Below, in pieces: positions 1 through 7,103 of a DNA stretch of 14,477 nucleotides; within the stretch, counting starts at the first letter, position 1; every line of letters begins with the position of its first letter. This stretch comes from Micavibrio aeruginosavorus (GTDB taxonomy: Bacteria > Pseudomonadota > Alphaproteobacteria > Micavibrionales > Micavibrionaceae), in NCBI GenBank assembly GCA_003241475.1, contig QFQB01000048.1, forward strand, positions 1-14,477, written 5' to 3'. The position numbers were made by a program, and so were the translations under genes. The notes beneath the pieces were generated by a model, which ran no database searches, was not told the origin of the DNA, and saw nothing but the letters and a program-made list of their open reading frames with translations.

Positions 1-42
1 GGCGCACCTGCAATTGTCGATAGTATAGCAGGATCTCTGTAA
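1..42 (+). CDS. virB2: VirB2 major pilin, C-terminal end only (partial)
   Basis: Frame 1 reads GAPAIVDSIAGSL and then stops at TAA 40-42. VirB2/TrbC pilins commonly end in a short GAP-x-I-V-type segment after their second membrane helix, and the reading frame stops 4 bases before virB3, the usual virB2-virB3 order. Only 13 residues are visible, so the assignment rests on position plus this short tail. VirB2 would be the pilin subunit, processed and polymerised into the conjugative pilus. Confidence 0.6.
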   Translation, partial: GAPAIVDSIAGSL

Positions 43-46
43 ACGA

Positions 47-352
47 ATGAAAAAAGAGCGGGTCTTAGCTGATCCACTCTTCACTGGAATGACACGCCCC
101 CCTCTGACGATGGGCGTGCCAGTGGAGTTGTTTGGATTGAATTTTATGATTACCGGCGTCGGCATAGTGCTTTTTACGGCTCTAACGGCAAAGGTGATCT
201 TTATTGCCTGCGTCACCTTGCCAATTCATGCGATTGGCTATGTCGCAACGGAAAGAGATCCGCATTGGATGCGTGTCTGGCTGACAAAGTTAAATAAGTG
301 TCCGCCGAGCAAGAATAAATTTTTTTGGAAGAGCAACAGTTACAAGCCATAG
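47..352 (+). CDS. virB3: VirB3 inner-membrane T4SS protein
   Basis: This 101-residue protein has the VirB3 layout. A short N-terminal stretch holds the family hallmark DPLFTGMTRPP (residues 9-19). One hydrophobic stretch at about 27-68 is long enough for one or two helices, and the tail is basic and ends in a lysine-rich stretch (about 81-101). VirB3 sits in the inner membrane with VirB4 and VirB6 and is needed for pilus assembly. No strong ribosome-binding site precedes the ATG; it lies 4 bases after the virB2 stop, so coupling to virB2 translation is likely. virB4 follows 7 bases downstream. In some systems VirB3 is fused to VirB4; here they are separate. Confidence 0.9.
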   Translation: MKKERVLADPLFTGMTRPPLTMGVPVELFGLNFMITGVGIVLFTALTAKVIFIACVTLPIHAIGYVATERDPHWMRVWLTKLNKCPPSKNKFFWKSNSYKP

Positions 353-359
353 AGGGATC

Positions 360-2765
360 ATGCTGACTGCCGCAAGAAAAGAGGATATGAAGTTAGGCCG
401 GATTGCGAAGCATGAGGAATCTGTTTCGCGCTTCATTCCCTATGCGCGCCTAGTCGATGCTCATACCATTAAAACAAAAGATAAAATGCTGCTTCAAGTC
501 ATTAAACTTGATGGAATCCCTTTTGAAACAATGGATGAAGCGGACATAATTGATAAAAAAGAGACTCGAAAAAATATGCTGCGGACTCTTTCAAACAGCC
601 GCTTTGCTATTTACCACCACATTATAAGAAGAGAAGAACGCCCCTCTTTAGACGGCTTTTTTGAAAATGACTGGTGCCGCGATCTTGATTTGGCATATCA
701 GAAACGTCTTGCTACCAAACGTATGTATGTGAATGAGCAATTTATAACGATTGTTCGCCGCCCTGCCCCTGGCGCGATAGGATTTCTTGCAGAGCTTAGT
801 CGCGCCTTTTTCTCAAAAATTGATAAAGAAGAACAGGAAGCGCAAGAAAAAGCAGATCTGAAAGCCTTGAATGACGCCACAGCAGCCATTCTGAGCGCAT
901 TATCCGAATATAAACCCCGGCTGTTGGGCCTTGAATCCACCGAGCGCGGAACATTTTCCGAATCTCTTTCCTTCCTATCGTACCTTATCAATCTTGAGAA
1001 GGTCGATATACGGCCACCACGCCGATCCATAGCGGATCACTTGCCCTCAAAACGAATTTTCTTTGGAAAAGAAGCATTAGAGCTGCGCGGCAGCGTGCCA
1101 GGTGATACCAAACTTGCGTCTGTTTTATCCGTAAAAGAATATGCACCAGAAACAAAGCCGGGAATGTTCGACAGCCTGCTCCGGCTCCCTTATGAGTTTA
1201 TTTTAACGCAATCCTTCGGGTTTGTGGATCGTCAGGCCACCTTGAACGCCATGCGAGAAACAAAGCGTAAACTGATTTCGGGCGATCAAGGCGCAATTTC
1301 TCTTGAAGAACAAATGGACGATGCCATTGATGATCTGTCCTCAGGGGAATCAACTTTCGGCGAGCATCACCTGACTATCACTGTCCTTGGAAAGTCAGCC
1401 GCAGAACTGAATAACGCCATTAACGGATGCGTCAGCGCCTTTATAAAACGCGGACTAGTTGTGGCGCGAGAAGACATAAACATGGAGCCTGCATTCTGGG
1501 CGCAACTTCCTGGAAATTTCAGCTATATCGCGCGGCGGGCATTAGTATCAAATGCGAACTTTGCCGGTCTTGCCAGCCTTCACAATTTTCCCGTGGGGAA
1601 AGCGGAAAATAATCATTGGGCATCACCCATCAGCCTTCTTGAAACAACATCAGGCACACCGTACTGGTTCAATTTTCATGCTCACGATGTCGGTAATTTC
1701 ACCGTCATTGGGCCTACTGGCACAGGTAAAACGGTATTACTGACATTTCTGAACGCCCAAGCCCAACGCCTGAAGCCAAGAACTATATATTTTGATAAAG
1801 ACCGTGGCGCAGAAATATACATGCGCGCGATAGGTGGCGCCTATACGATCCTCAGTCAGGGGACACTGACCGGCCTCAACCCCATGCAGCTTCCTGACTC
1901 GCCGGAAAATCGAGCTTTCTTACGCGAATGGGTTAAATGGCTGATAACCTGCGACAATAACTTACCACTGTCACCAGAAGATCAGGATGTAATCGCTCAG
2001 GCTGTAAATGCGAATTTCACGGTGCCGATGGAACACCGCCGTTTAAGGCATTTTGCGCATCTTCTTGCCGGCCACGAAAAAACGGGCGGTCACTCAATGG
2101 CAGCCAGAATAGCAAAATGGCATGGACACGGCGAGCGCGCATGGCTTTTTGATAACGCACAAGACATACTCTCCCTTGATAACCGAAATATTGGCTTCGA
2201 CCTAACCTCCATTCTGGATGATCCGGTGAGCCGTACCCCATGGCTCATGTATATCTTCCACCGTGTGCAAGATATTTTGAATGGCCAGAAGGTCATCATT
2301 ATGTTGGATGAGGGCTGGAAGCTGCTCGATGATCCGGTATTCTCTGCCAAAATCAAGGACTGGATGAAAACAATCCGTAAACAGAACGGAATTGTAGGAT
2401 TTGCCACGCAATCGGCCAAAGATGCAATACGCAGCAGCGTCGGCGATGCCATTATAGAACAATCACCGACACAAATATTTCTGCCAAATCACAGAGCTGT
2501 AGAAGATGATTATTGCAATGGGTTTGGTCTGTCTCTTGAAGAGCTTCGGATCGTCCGATCGCTCCGTAGGGAGTCACGCTGTTTTTTGCTGAAACACGGC
2601 AAAGATTCCGTCATTGCAAAACTAGACCTGTCAGGTATGGACAGCTTTATCAAAGTTCTTTCCGGCCGCACCGAAACTGTGGCCCAGATGCACGACCTGA
2701 TCCGTCAATACGGCGAAAACCCATCAAACTGGCTACCCGAACTCAGCAAAAGGAGAACGACATGA
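360..2765 (+). CDS. virB4: VirB4 T4SS ATPase
   Basis: This 801-residue protein is the usual size for VirB4, the large inner-membrane-associated ATPase that powers pilus biogenesis and substrate transfer. An N-terminal CagE/TrbE/VirB-type domain (roughly residues 20-400) precedes the RecA-like ATPase domain. Walker A is GPTGTGKT at residues 451-458. Walker B is IIMLDE at about 646-651, followed by the characteristic GWKLL. Further C-terminal motifs include FATQSAKD (near 680) and the segment QIFLPN. The start at 360 has a weak AGAGGG 3 bases upstream; an in-frame ATG at 387 (residue 10) is an alternative. The last bases overlap the virB5 start as ATGA, which suggests translational coupling. 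All key nucleotide-binding residues are present, so it looks intact. Confidence 0.97.
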   Translation: MLTAARKEDMKLGRIAKHEESVSRFIPYARLVDAHTIKTKDKMLLQVIKLDGIPFETMDEADIIDKKETRKNMLRTLSNSRFAIYHHIIRREERPSLDGFFENDWCRDLDLAYQKRLATKRMYVNEQFITIVRRPAPGAIGFLAELSRAFFSKIDKEEQEAQEKADLKALNDATAAILSALSEYKPRLLGLESTERGTFSESLSFLSYLINLEKVDIRPPRRSIADHLPSKRIFFGKEALELRGSVPGDTKLASVLSVKEYAPETKPGMFDSLLRLPYEFILTQSFGFVDRQATLNAMRETKRKLISGDQGAISLEEQMDDAIDDLSSGESTFGEHHLTITVLGKSAAELNNAINGCVSAFIKRGLVVAREDINMEPAFWAQLPGNFSYIARRALVSNANFAGLASLHNFPVGKAENNHWASPISLLETTSGTPYWFNFHAHDVGNFTVIGPTGTGKTVLLTFLNAQAQRLKPRTIYFDKDRGAEIYMRAIGGAYTILSQGTLTGLNPMQLPDSPENRAFLREWVKWLITCDNNLPLSPEDQDVIAQAVNANFTVPMEHRRLRHFAHLLAGHEKTGGHSMAARIAKWHGHGERAWLFDNAQDILSLDNRNIGFDLTSILDDPVSRTPWLMYIFHRVQDILNGQKVIIMLDEGWKLLDDPVFSAKIKDWMKTIRKQNGIVGFATQSAKDAIRSSVGDAIIEQSPTQIFLPNHRAVEDDYCNGFGLSLEELRIVRSLRRESRCFLLKHGKDSVIAKLDLSGMDSFIKVLSGRTETVAQMHDLIRQYGENPSNWLPELSKRRTT

Positions 2766-3508
2766 TAAAGACGACATTCCTCCCATGCCTGCTAACCGCC
2801 ATTCTGGTATTCAGTCCGGCCGCATACGGTCAGGGTATCCCTGTTTATGACGCCTCCAGCTTTAGCCAGATGGTCACGCAGCTCGAAGCCATGAGCAAGG
2901 ACTATCAAAAACAGCTGGAACAGCTGAATGAAGCGGTTAAACAGACAAACGCGCTGACAGGCCCGCGTAATATGGGTTCCTTGAACAATTCACCTTTAGA
3001 AGCTGAATTGCGCCGCTATTTGCCGAACACCTGGCAACAGACACTGAACATGATGAATGCACAAGGACTGGGGAATAGCGCGATTAACACCCGCAATATC
3101 TACAGCATACTGGAAGCTGCTTATAAGCCACTACCCGGTGCAGAATTCATCCCGTCCGATCCGGAAGGACCAACCGCAAAGGCACTTGATAACCGAAACA
3201 GAACGACCTATGCGGCCATGGCAGCCAGCGAACAAGCCTATAACAACATCGCCGGCAGGCTCGAAACCTATGAAAGCCTCATGGAAAAGCTGAATAACAC
3301 GACAGATTTGAAAGAATCGGTTGATCTCCAGGCGCGGATTGCAGCGGAAACAGGCATAGCCATGACAGAAATTCTGCGCCTGCAGGCCATTCAGATGCAA
3401 CAGCAGGCTGCTACGGATAATGAAACCCTGACCACCTACCGTCGCGCGTCTACCGCAAACAAATATGACCCGGTAAAAGCGGCAGAATCCTTCAAACCAA
3501 AGGAGTAA
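2762..3508 (+). CDS. virB5: VirB5 minor pilin / pilus-tip protein
   Basis: This 248-residue exported protein has an N-terminal signal peptide (about residues 1-23, likely cleavage after AYG) and a largely helical mature part. The segment at about 31-65 (FSQMVTQLEAMSKDYQKQLE onward) is the typical VirB5/TrbJ-like start, with heptad-like Leu/Met spacing. VirB5 is a minor component at the pilus tip and is implicated in recipient contact. The start is supported by AGGAGA 5 bases upstream and by a 4-base ATGA overlap with the virB4 stop. Sequence between VirB5 families is poorly conserved, so the call rests on the signal peptide, helical pattern and place between virB4 and virB6. Confidence 0.88.
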   Translation: MIKTTFLPCLLTAILVFSPAAYGQGIPVYDASSFSQMVTQLEAMSKDYQKQLEQLNEAVKQTNALTGPRNMGSLNNSPLEAELRRYLPNTWQQTLNMMNAQGLGNSAINTRNIYSILEAAYKPLPGAEFIPSDPEGPTAKALDNRNRTTYAAMAASEQAYNNIAGRLETYESLMEKLNNTTDLKESVDLQARIAAETGIAMTEILRLQAIQMQQQAATDNETLTTYRRASTANKYDPVKAAESFKPKE

Positions 3509-3511
3509 TTG

Positions 3512-3691
3512 ATGAAACCCATAAATATTATTACCTGCGCTTTCGTGCTGCTGTCCCTTACGGGATGCGCTCATGGGCATAGCGATCTAAAAGCACCTTG
3601 TGGCCCTTCCGCGGGCCTGTCCCGAAACCCATGCGACCATATTCCAATGAATTTTGCGGCGCAGAACCCAATACAGGAGCAATTTACATGA
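3512..3691 (+). CDS. Small VirB7-like lipoprotein
   Basis: This 59-residue lipoprotein precursor has a short hydrophobic signal followed by the lipobox LTGC, with the lipidated Cys at residue 19. The mature part is only about 40 residues and has two more cysteines (30 in APCGPS and 41 in NPCDH). I start it at ATG 3512 rather than the TTG at 3509, because AAAGGAG (3499-3505) is well placed for the ATG. The stop overlaps the next start (ATGA at 3688-3691). VirB7 is the small outer-membrane lipoprotein that stabilises VirB9 in the core complex. No gene fits between virB6 and virB8, where virB7 usually sits, so this one is the best VirB7 candidate. The assignment is by size, lipobox and exclusion, not clear sequence similarity. 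Confidence 0.65.
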   Translation: MKPINIITCAFVLLSLTGCAHGHSDLKAPCGPSAGLSRNPCDHIPMNFAAQNPIQEQFT

Positions 3692-4098
3692 ATTACAAAT
3701 CCTTTGTCTGCATGACTTCAATGGCGGCATTTCTTCTTGTGGCTTGCACAAAAGAAAATCCCTTAGAAAAACATCCGCCAGAAGCCGTCGCACAATATAT
3801 TTTTGAAAACTCTAGATCTGGTGTCGGTGAGTGCGTTAAAGCATGGTCAACCGCAAAAGCAACAAATGAAGCAGTATTAGCGCGGTGCGAACCGCACGCA
3901 ATAAGAATTGCTGGCCTGCTCAATGTTGGTGGTTTTGGGCCTAATATCAGTTCCGAAAACATCCGGATTCCAGAAGTCTGGCAGCACGTCATAAAGCTTT
4001 ACGAGAAGCAAGCCGAAGAGTCACGAGAACGGTCAAGACAGCTAAGAGAGAAAGCAAGGAAGAACCTTCCGTTTCTTAACAAGATAAATCCTCAATAA
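3688..4098 (+). CDS. Lipoprotein in the entry-exclusion position (first of a tandem pair)
   Basis: This is a 136-residue lipoprotein. A signal peptide ends in the lipobox LVAC (lipidated Cys at residue 20), followed by CTKENPLEKHPPEAVAQYIF, two further cysteines (in GECVKAW and RCEPH), a GGFGPNISS motif and a charged, probably helical C-terminus rich in Glu, Arg and Lys. The start at 3688 is chosen over upstream in-frame options because AGGAG (3675-3679) sits 8 bases before it and because of the ATGA overlap with the previous gene. In IncN/IncW-type operons an entry-exclusion lipoprotein lies between virB5 and virB6. That position, the lipobox and the size suggest surface or entry exclusion, but I do not see a clear EexN family signature. 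A second diverged copy follows. Confidence 0.7.
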   Translation: MNYKSFVCMTSMAAFLLVACTKENPLEKHPPEAVAQYIFENSRSGVGECVKAWSTAKATNEAVLARCEPHAIRIAGLLNVGGFGPNISSENIRIPEVWQHVIKLYEKQAEESRERSRQLREKARKNLPFLNKINPQ

Positions 4099-4134
4099 AA
4101 CTGACAGTATGAACAAAAGTCAGGAGAAATTCTT

Positions 4135-4521
4135 ATGAGTTATAAATATCTCACCTGTTTTACATTTATGGCCCTCATGCTTATGGCTTGTACGAAAGAA
4201 AATCCTTTGCAGAAACATCCGCCAGAGGCTGTTGCACAGTATATTTTCAAAAACTCGCCATTCATTGGTTCTAATGAGTGCGTTGACGTTTGGTCATACC
4301 CTGAAACCGCAAATAAGACGGTATTAACATGATGTGATCCGACCGCTACCAAGATTGCGAACTTACTAAATTCTGGCGGTTTCGGCCCCAATATCAGCTC
4401 GGATAATATTCAGATTCCAGAAATCTGGCTGCATATTAAAAAGCTCTACAAACAGAGCGAAGCAGAATCGCAAGAAAGAGCTAAGCATATATTTGATAAC
4501 GTCTTTAAACCAAAGAAGTAG
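4135..4521 (+). pseudogene. Second copy of the lipoprotein, interrupted by an in-frame TGA
   Basis: This is a paralogue of the preceding gene with its own ribosome-binding site (AGGAGA 4122-4127, 7 bases before ATG). The lipobox is LMAC (Cys 19), followed by CTKENPLQKHPPEAVAQYIF. At codon 66 (4330-4332) the frame reads TGA where the first copy has CGG (Arg) directly before a conserved Cys; CGA to TGA would be a single transition. After the TGA the same frame continues with clear homology (CDPTATKIANLLN, then GGFGPNISS) to a TAG at 4519-4521, which would give 128 residues. No in-frame ATG, GTG or TTG restart is visible just after the stop. A 65-residue truncated lipoprotein could still be made. 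Readthrough cannot be excluded, but TGA serves as a normal stop elsewhere in this operon. Confidence 0.85.
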
Positions 4522-4527
4522 GTTATT

Positions 4528-5493
4528 TTGGAGCAGCTTATCTTAAACGTGGACAACATTATATCTGGGTTTGTCGAAGGATCGTTCGGCAGCCTGACTG
4601 GTGTTGTGCGTACCCTATGGCATTTAATGTTCATCGTATTCATTGCCATTTATGGGTACAAAGTAATGATAAGCAATCGCTTCTCAGCTCCCGATATTGT
4701 GTGGCACTGTGTCAGGATTGTTGTTCTGCTCATCGTTGCCACACAATGGGATGCCTTTCTCCTATTCTTTTACGACATAACGACAAAACTTCCCTCCGAT
4801 ATTGCAGGGCAGATGATGCAGGCCGCGGCAAAAAATATGGGGGCTGTATCAACTAATCCAGAAAATACAGCCAATTCCGCTCTTCATGAATTCTTTGATC
4901 GCGGCAACACTGTTACATCCAAAATACTTGAAGGTGCCGGTTGGGACAATTTAGGGCAATACACTTATGCCCTTGCCGTGTGGTCAGGAACGATTGGTGT
5001 GGCAGGATACGCTGTTATGCTTATCATTTTATCCAAACTGGCTGTTGCCATTCTGCTTGCCGTTGGCCCGCTCTTTATTCTTCTTTTGATTTTTGCCAAT
5101 ACAAAGAGCCTATTTGAAGGCTGGCTCAGAACATTGCTTAACTACGCCGTCATTCCAATTTTTGTTTACACACTATTATCCCTTATCCTTACCATCTTGG
5201 AAACATCTCTTGTTGCTCTTGAAAAAGACAGTGAAGAAAAATTAAACCTAATCTCATCCGTAGGGCCGTTTCTTCTAACATCTTTTGTTTCCATTCTCCT
5301 ACTCGCGCAGATTCTCAATATGGCAGCATCCGTCACTGGCGGCGTTTCCCTTTCCACAATGGGAACCGGTGCATGGACAGCGCGGAAAATTGGTGGAGCC
5401 GGTATAGCCACTGCAAAGGGCGCAATGTGGGTACGGAAAAAATATAAAGAACGTAAAGCTTCTTCCAAGGAGAATAAAGATGCAGAGAAATAA
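4528..5493 (+). CDS. virB6: VirB6 polytopic inner-membrane channel protein
   Basis: This 321-residue, strongly hydrophobic protein has probable membrane segments near residues 28-45, 61-81, 145-170, 172-190, 203-228 and 245-265. The family signature region is at about 179-206 (VGPLFILLLIF, then FEGWLRTLLNY). The C-terminal tail (about 285-321) is very basic and likely cytoplasmic. VirB6 is the central inner-membrane component of the translocation path. The start used is TTG at 4528, with AGG (4520-4522) overlapping the stop of the preceding broken gene. No ATG lies near the N-terminus in frame, and a GTG at 4549 is the alternative. The end overlaps virB8 by 14 bases. The position and signature make the call secure; the exact start is less so. 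Confidence 0.93.
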   Translation: MEQLILNVDNIISGFVEGSFGSLTGVVRTLWHLMFIVFIAIYGYKVMISNRFSAPDIVWHCVRIVVLLIVATQWDAFLLFFYDITTKLPSDIAGQMMQAAAKNMGAVSTNPENTANSALHEFFDRGNTVTSKILEGAGWDNLGQYTYALAVWSGTIGVAGYAVMLIILSKLAVAILLAVGPLFILLLIFANTKSLFEGWLRTLLNYAVIPIFVYTLLSLILTILETSLVALEKDSEEKLNLISSVGPFLLTSFVSILLLAQILNMAASVTGGVSLSTMGTGAWTARKIGGAGIATAKGAMWVRKKYKERKASSKENKDAEK

Positions 5494-6163
5494 TTTCGAC
5501 CGTGATCGGTATTTCAAGGACGGGCAGACTTGGGAGCAGGAAGTTTATGCCAATATGCGCATATCCCGAAACAGGGCATGGTTCGTTGCATTCGGGGCAA
5601 TGGGTGTTGCGCTTTTATCCTTAACAGCGCTGCTATGCCTTATGCCCCTCAGAACCGTGGAACCTTATGTTGTCACTGTCGATCGTACAACGGGATATAT
5701 GGAAGTAGCACGAGGACTTTATAAAGGAAACCTGACAGAGGATGAAGCTATCACACAGTCCAACCTCGTGCGTTACGTTTCTCTACGGGAGTCTTATAAT
5801 CCATCTATCCTCCGCGAAAATTATGAGCAGGTTTCTTTAATGTCACAGGGGAAAGCCCTGCAGGAATATCACCACCTGTGGGATGGCGAAAACCCAGAAA
5901 ACCCAAGCAAGATTTTGGGCCGCAGATCTTCTATGGAAGTCAAAGTGCAGGCCATTTCCTTCGTAACCGACAATATCGCGTCGGTGCGGTACGTTCAGGA
6001 GCTTTATGAAGATGGCAAGGTCAAGAAAAGCTACTGGACGGCAATCGTCGGTTTTCAATATGTCCAAAAACCCGAAAAGATGGCGGATCGAGTTAACAAT
6101 CCGCTTGGATTCCAAGTGACCAGCTACCGAAAAAACCCTGAAACAATGGAGAGTGTGCAATGA
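5480..6163 (+). CDS. virB8: VirB8 inner-membrane assembly factor
   Basis: This 227-residue bitopic protein has a short cytoplasmic N-terminus with the typical start FDRDRYFKDGQTWEQEVY, one membrane helix at about residues 34-56, and a periplasmic domain with family features such as PYVVTVDRTTGY (62-73) and VRYVSLRESYN. VirB8 contacts VirB6, VirB9 and VirB10 and nucleates assembly of the channel. AAGGAG at 5467-5472 is well placed. The gene overlaps virB6 by 14 bases upstream and virB9 by 4 bases (ATGA) downstream, so these genes are probably co-translated. The length is normal for the family and no damage is seen. Confidence 0.95.
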   Translation: MQRNNFDRDRYFKDGQTWEQEVYANMRISRNRAWFVAFGAMGVALLSLTALLCLMPLRTVEPYVVTVDRTTGYMEVARGLYKGNLTEDEAITQSNLVRYVSLRESYNPSILRENYEQVSLMSQGKALQEYHHLWDGENPENPSKILGRRSSMEVKVQAISFVTDNIASVRYVQELYEDGKVKKSYWTAIVGFQYVQKPEKMADRVNNPLGFQVTSYRKNPETMESVQ

Positions 6164-7092
6164 AGACAAGCAAAAAATTCCTGATTACTTTTATTACCCT
6201 ATCGCTTTTGTCCTCCCCTGCCCTGGCCGAACGCTCCCCGCGCGCGGGCGCAGCGGATGCGCGTGTGAAAACCCTGACATACAGCGAAAATGATGTTTAC
6301 CGCCTGCGCGGACATTATGGGTTCACCACAGCCATTGAATTTTCACCCAAAGAATGGGTCGAAACCGTCACGATCGGAGATTCCGAAGCGTGGCAGATTC
6401 AGCCGGCTGAAAGCCGTGGGAATATTCTGAACCTGAAACCCCTGCTTCGGAACGCTGAAACAAATATGACGGTTCTGACTTCAAAACGTATCTACACGTT
6501 TGAATTGGGCGCGTCAGAAGCTGTTTCCGCTAATTCCCGTGACCTGACATTCCGGGTTAAATTCAGATACCCAGATGAAGAAGATCTTGAGCTGGCTGAT
6601 ATAGGCAAAAACAACGGCAAGCCGTTTGACCCATTCGCAAACAGTTATCCTGGCAACTGGAATTTTGATTATTCCTATTCTGGATCGAAAAGCCTGCGGC
6701 CAAAGCGTGTTTTTGACGATGGAACTTTCACTTATTTTGAGTTTAACAAGTCAGACGTAACACCCGCCATCTTCTCCGTCGATGAAGCCGGGAATGAAAG
6801 CCTTGTTAATTTCAATATCGAAGGCGCCTACATGATTGCCAACACGACCGGACGGCAATTTACATTGCGGAATGGGGATGCTGCGACTTGCATTTTCAAT
6901 GAAGCATTTCCTAAAGATGGCGGCAAAGAGCGCAAGATCGTTCCTTTGACACAGCTGCAGGAAAATCCCCATTCTACGACCCGCAGCGATCAAACTGAGA
7001 AAACCAATATGGCATCAGCTGTATCTCCTTCTGGCTTTACCATCCTTGGATATCCAGTGCGCTCGAAATCAAACAAAACCTTTAATGAATAA
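6160..7092 (+). CDS. virB9: VirB9 outer-core protein
   Basis: This 310-residue exported protein has a signal peptide (residues 1-23, cleavage after ALA). The N-terminal domain carries the VirB9/TrbG/CagX hallmark DVYRLRGHYGFTTAIEF (45-61) and a beta-rich C-terminal domain (about 165-250, starting NFDYSYSG) follows. VirB9 forms the outer-membrane core ring with VirB7 and VirB10. It has a single cysteine, Cys244 in the segment TCIFNEAF; in the Agrobacterium system VirB9 is disulfide-linked to VirB7, so a similar link here is plausible but inferred. The tail after about 255 is polar and probably unstructured. GGAGA lies 7 bases before the start, which overlaps the virB8 stop. Confidence 0.95.
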   Translation: MKTSKKFLITFITLSLLSSPALAERSPRAGAADARVKTLTYSENDVYRLRGHYGFTTAIEFSPKEWVETVTIGDSEAWQIQPAESRGNILNLKPLLRNAETNMTVLTSKRIYTFELGASEAVSANSRDLTFRVKFRYPDEEDLELADIGKNNGKPFDPFANSYPGNWNFDYSYSGSKSLRPKRVFDDGTFTYFEFNKSDVTPAIFSVDEAGNESLVNFNIEGAYMIANTTGRQFTLRNGDAATCIFNEAFPKDGGKERKIVPLTQLQENPHSTTRSDQTEKTNMASAVSPSGFTILGYPVRSKSNKTFNE

Positions 7093-7103
7093 GGTCTGCC
7101 GCT

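Larger units (their letters stand above)
3688..4521 (+). repeat. Diverged tandem gene duplication (two lipoprotein copies)
   Basis: Units 3688-4098 and 4135-4521 encode homologous proteins that align from the signal peptide to the charged tail, with identical blocks CTKENPL, KHPPEAVAQYIF and GGFGPNISS. At DNA level the copies differ at many synonymous third positions within these blocks (for example GAA/GAG, GCC/GCT, GTC/GTT and CAA/CAG in the EAVAQ-coding stretch). The duplication is therefore old and both copies were probably held under protein-level selection for a time. The extreme C-termini have diverged. Confidence 0.85.

Noticed and set aside
2017..2462. Three overlapping minus-strand open frames within virB4
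   Set aside because: They are antisense to the intact ATPase domain of VirB4, with no ribosome-binding sites or recognisable protein features.
3598..3687. Upstream extension of the first duplicated lipoprotein to 3598
   Set aside because: It would bury the signal peptide and lipobox inside the protein and overlap the VirB7-like gene; ATG 3688 has a good ribosome-binding site.
4330..4332. TGA as a recoded sense codon (alternative code or selenocysteine)
   Set aside because: TGA is used as a normal terminator at virB4, virB8 and others here. The paralogue has Arg at the position, and no recoding structure is evident; a simple nonsense mutation explains it.
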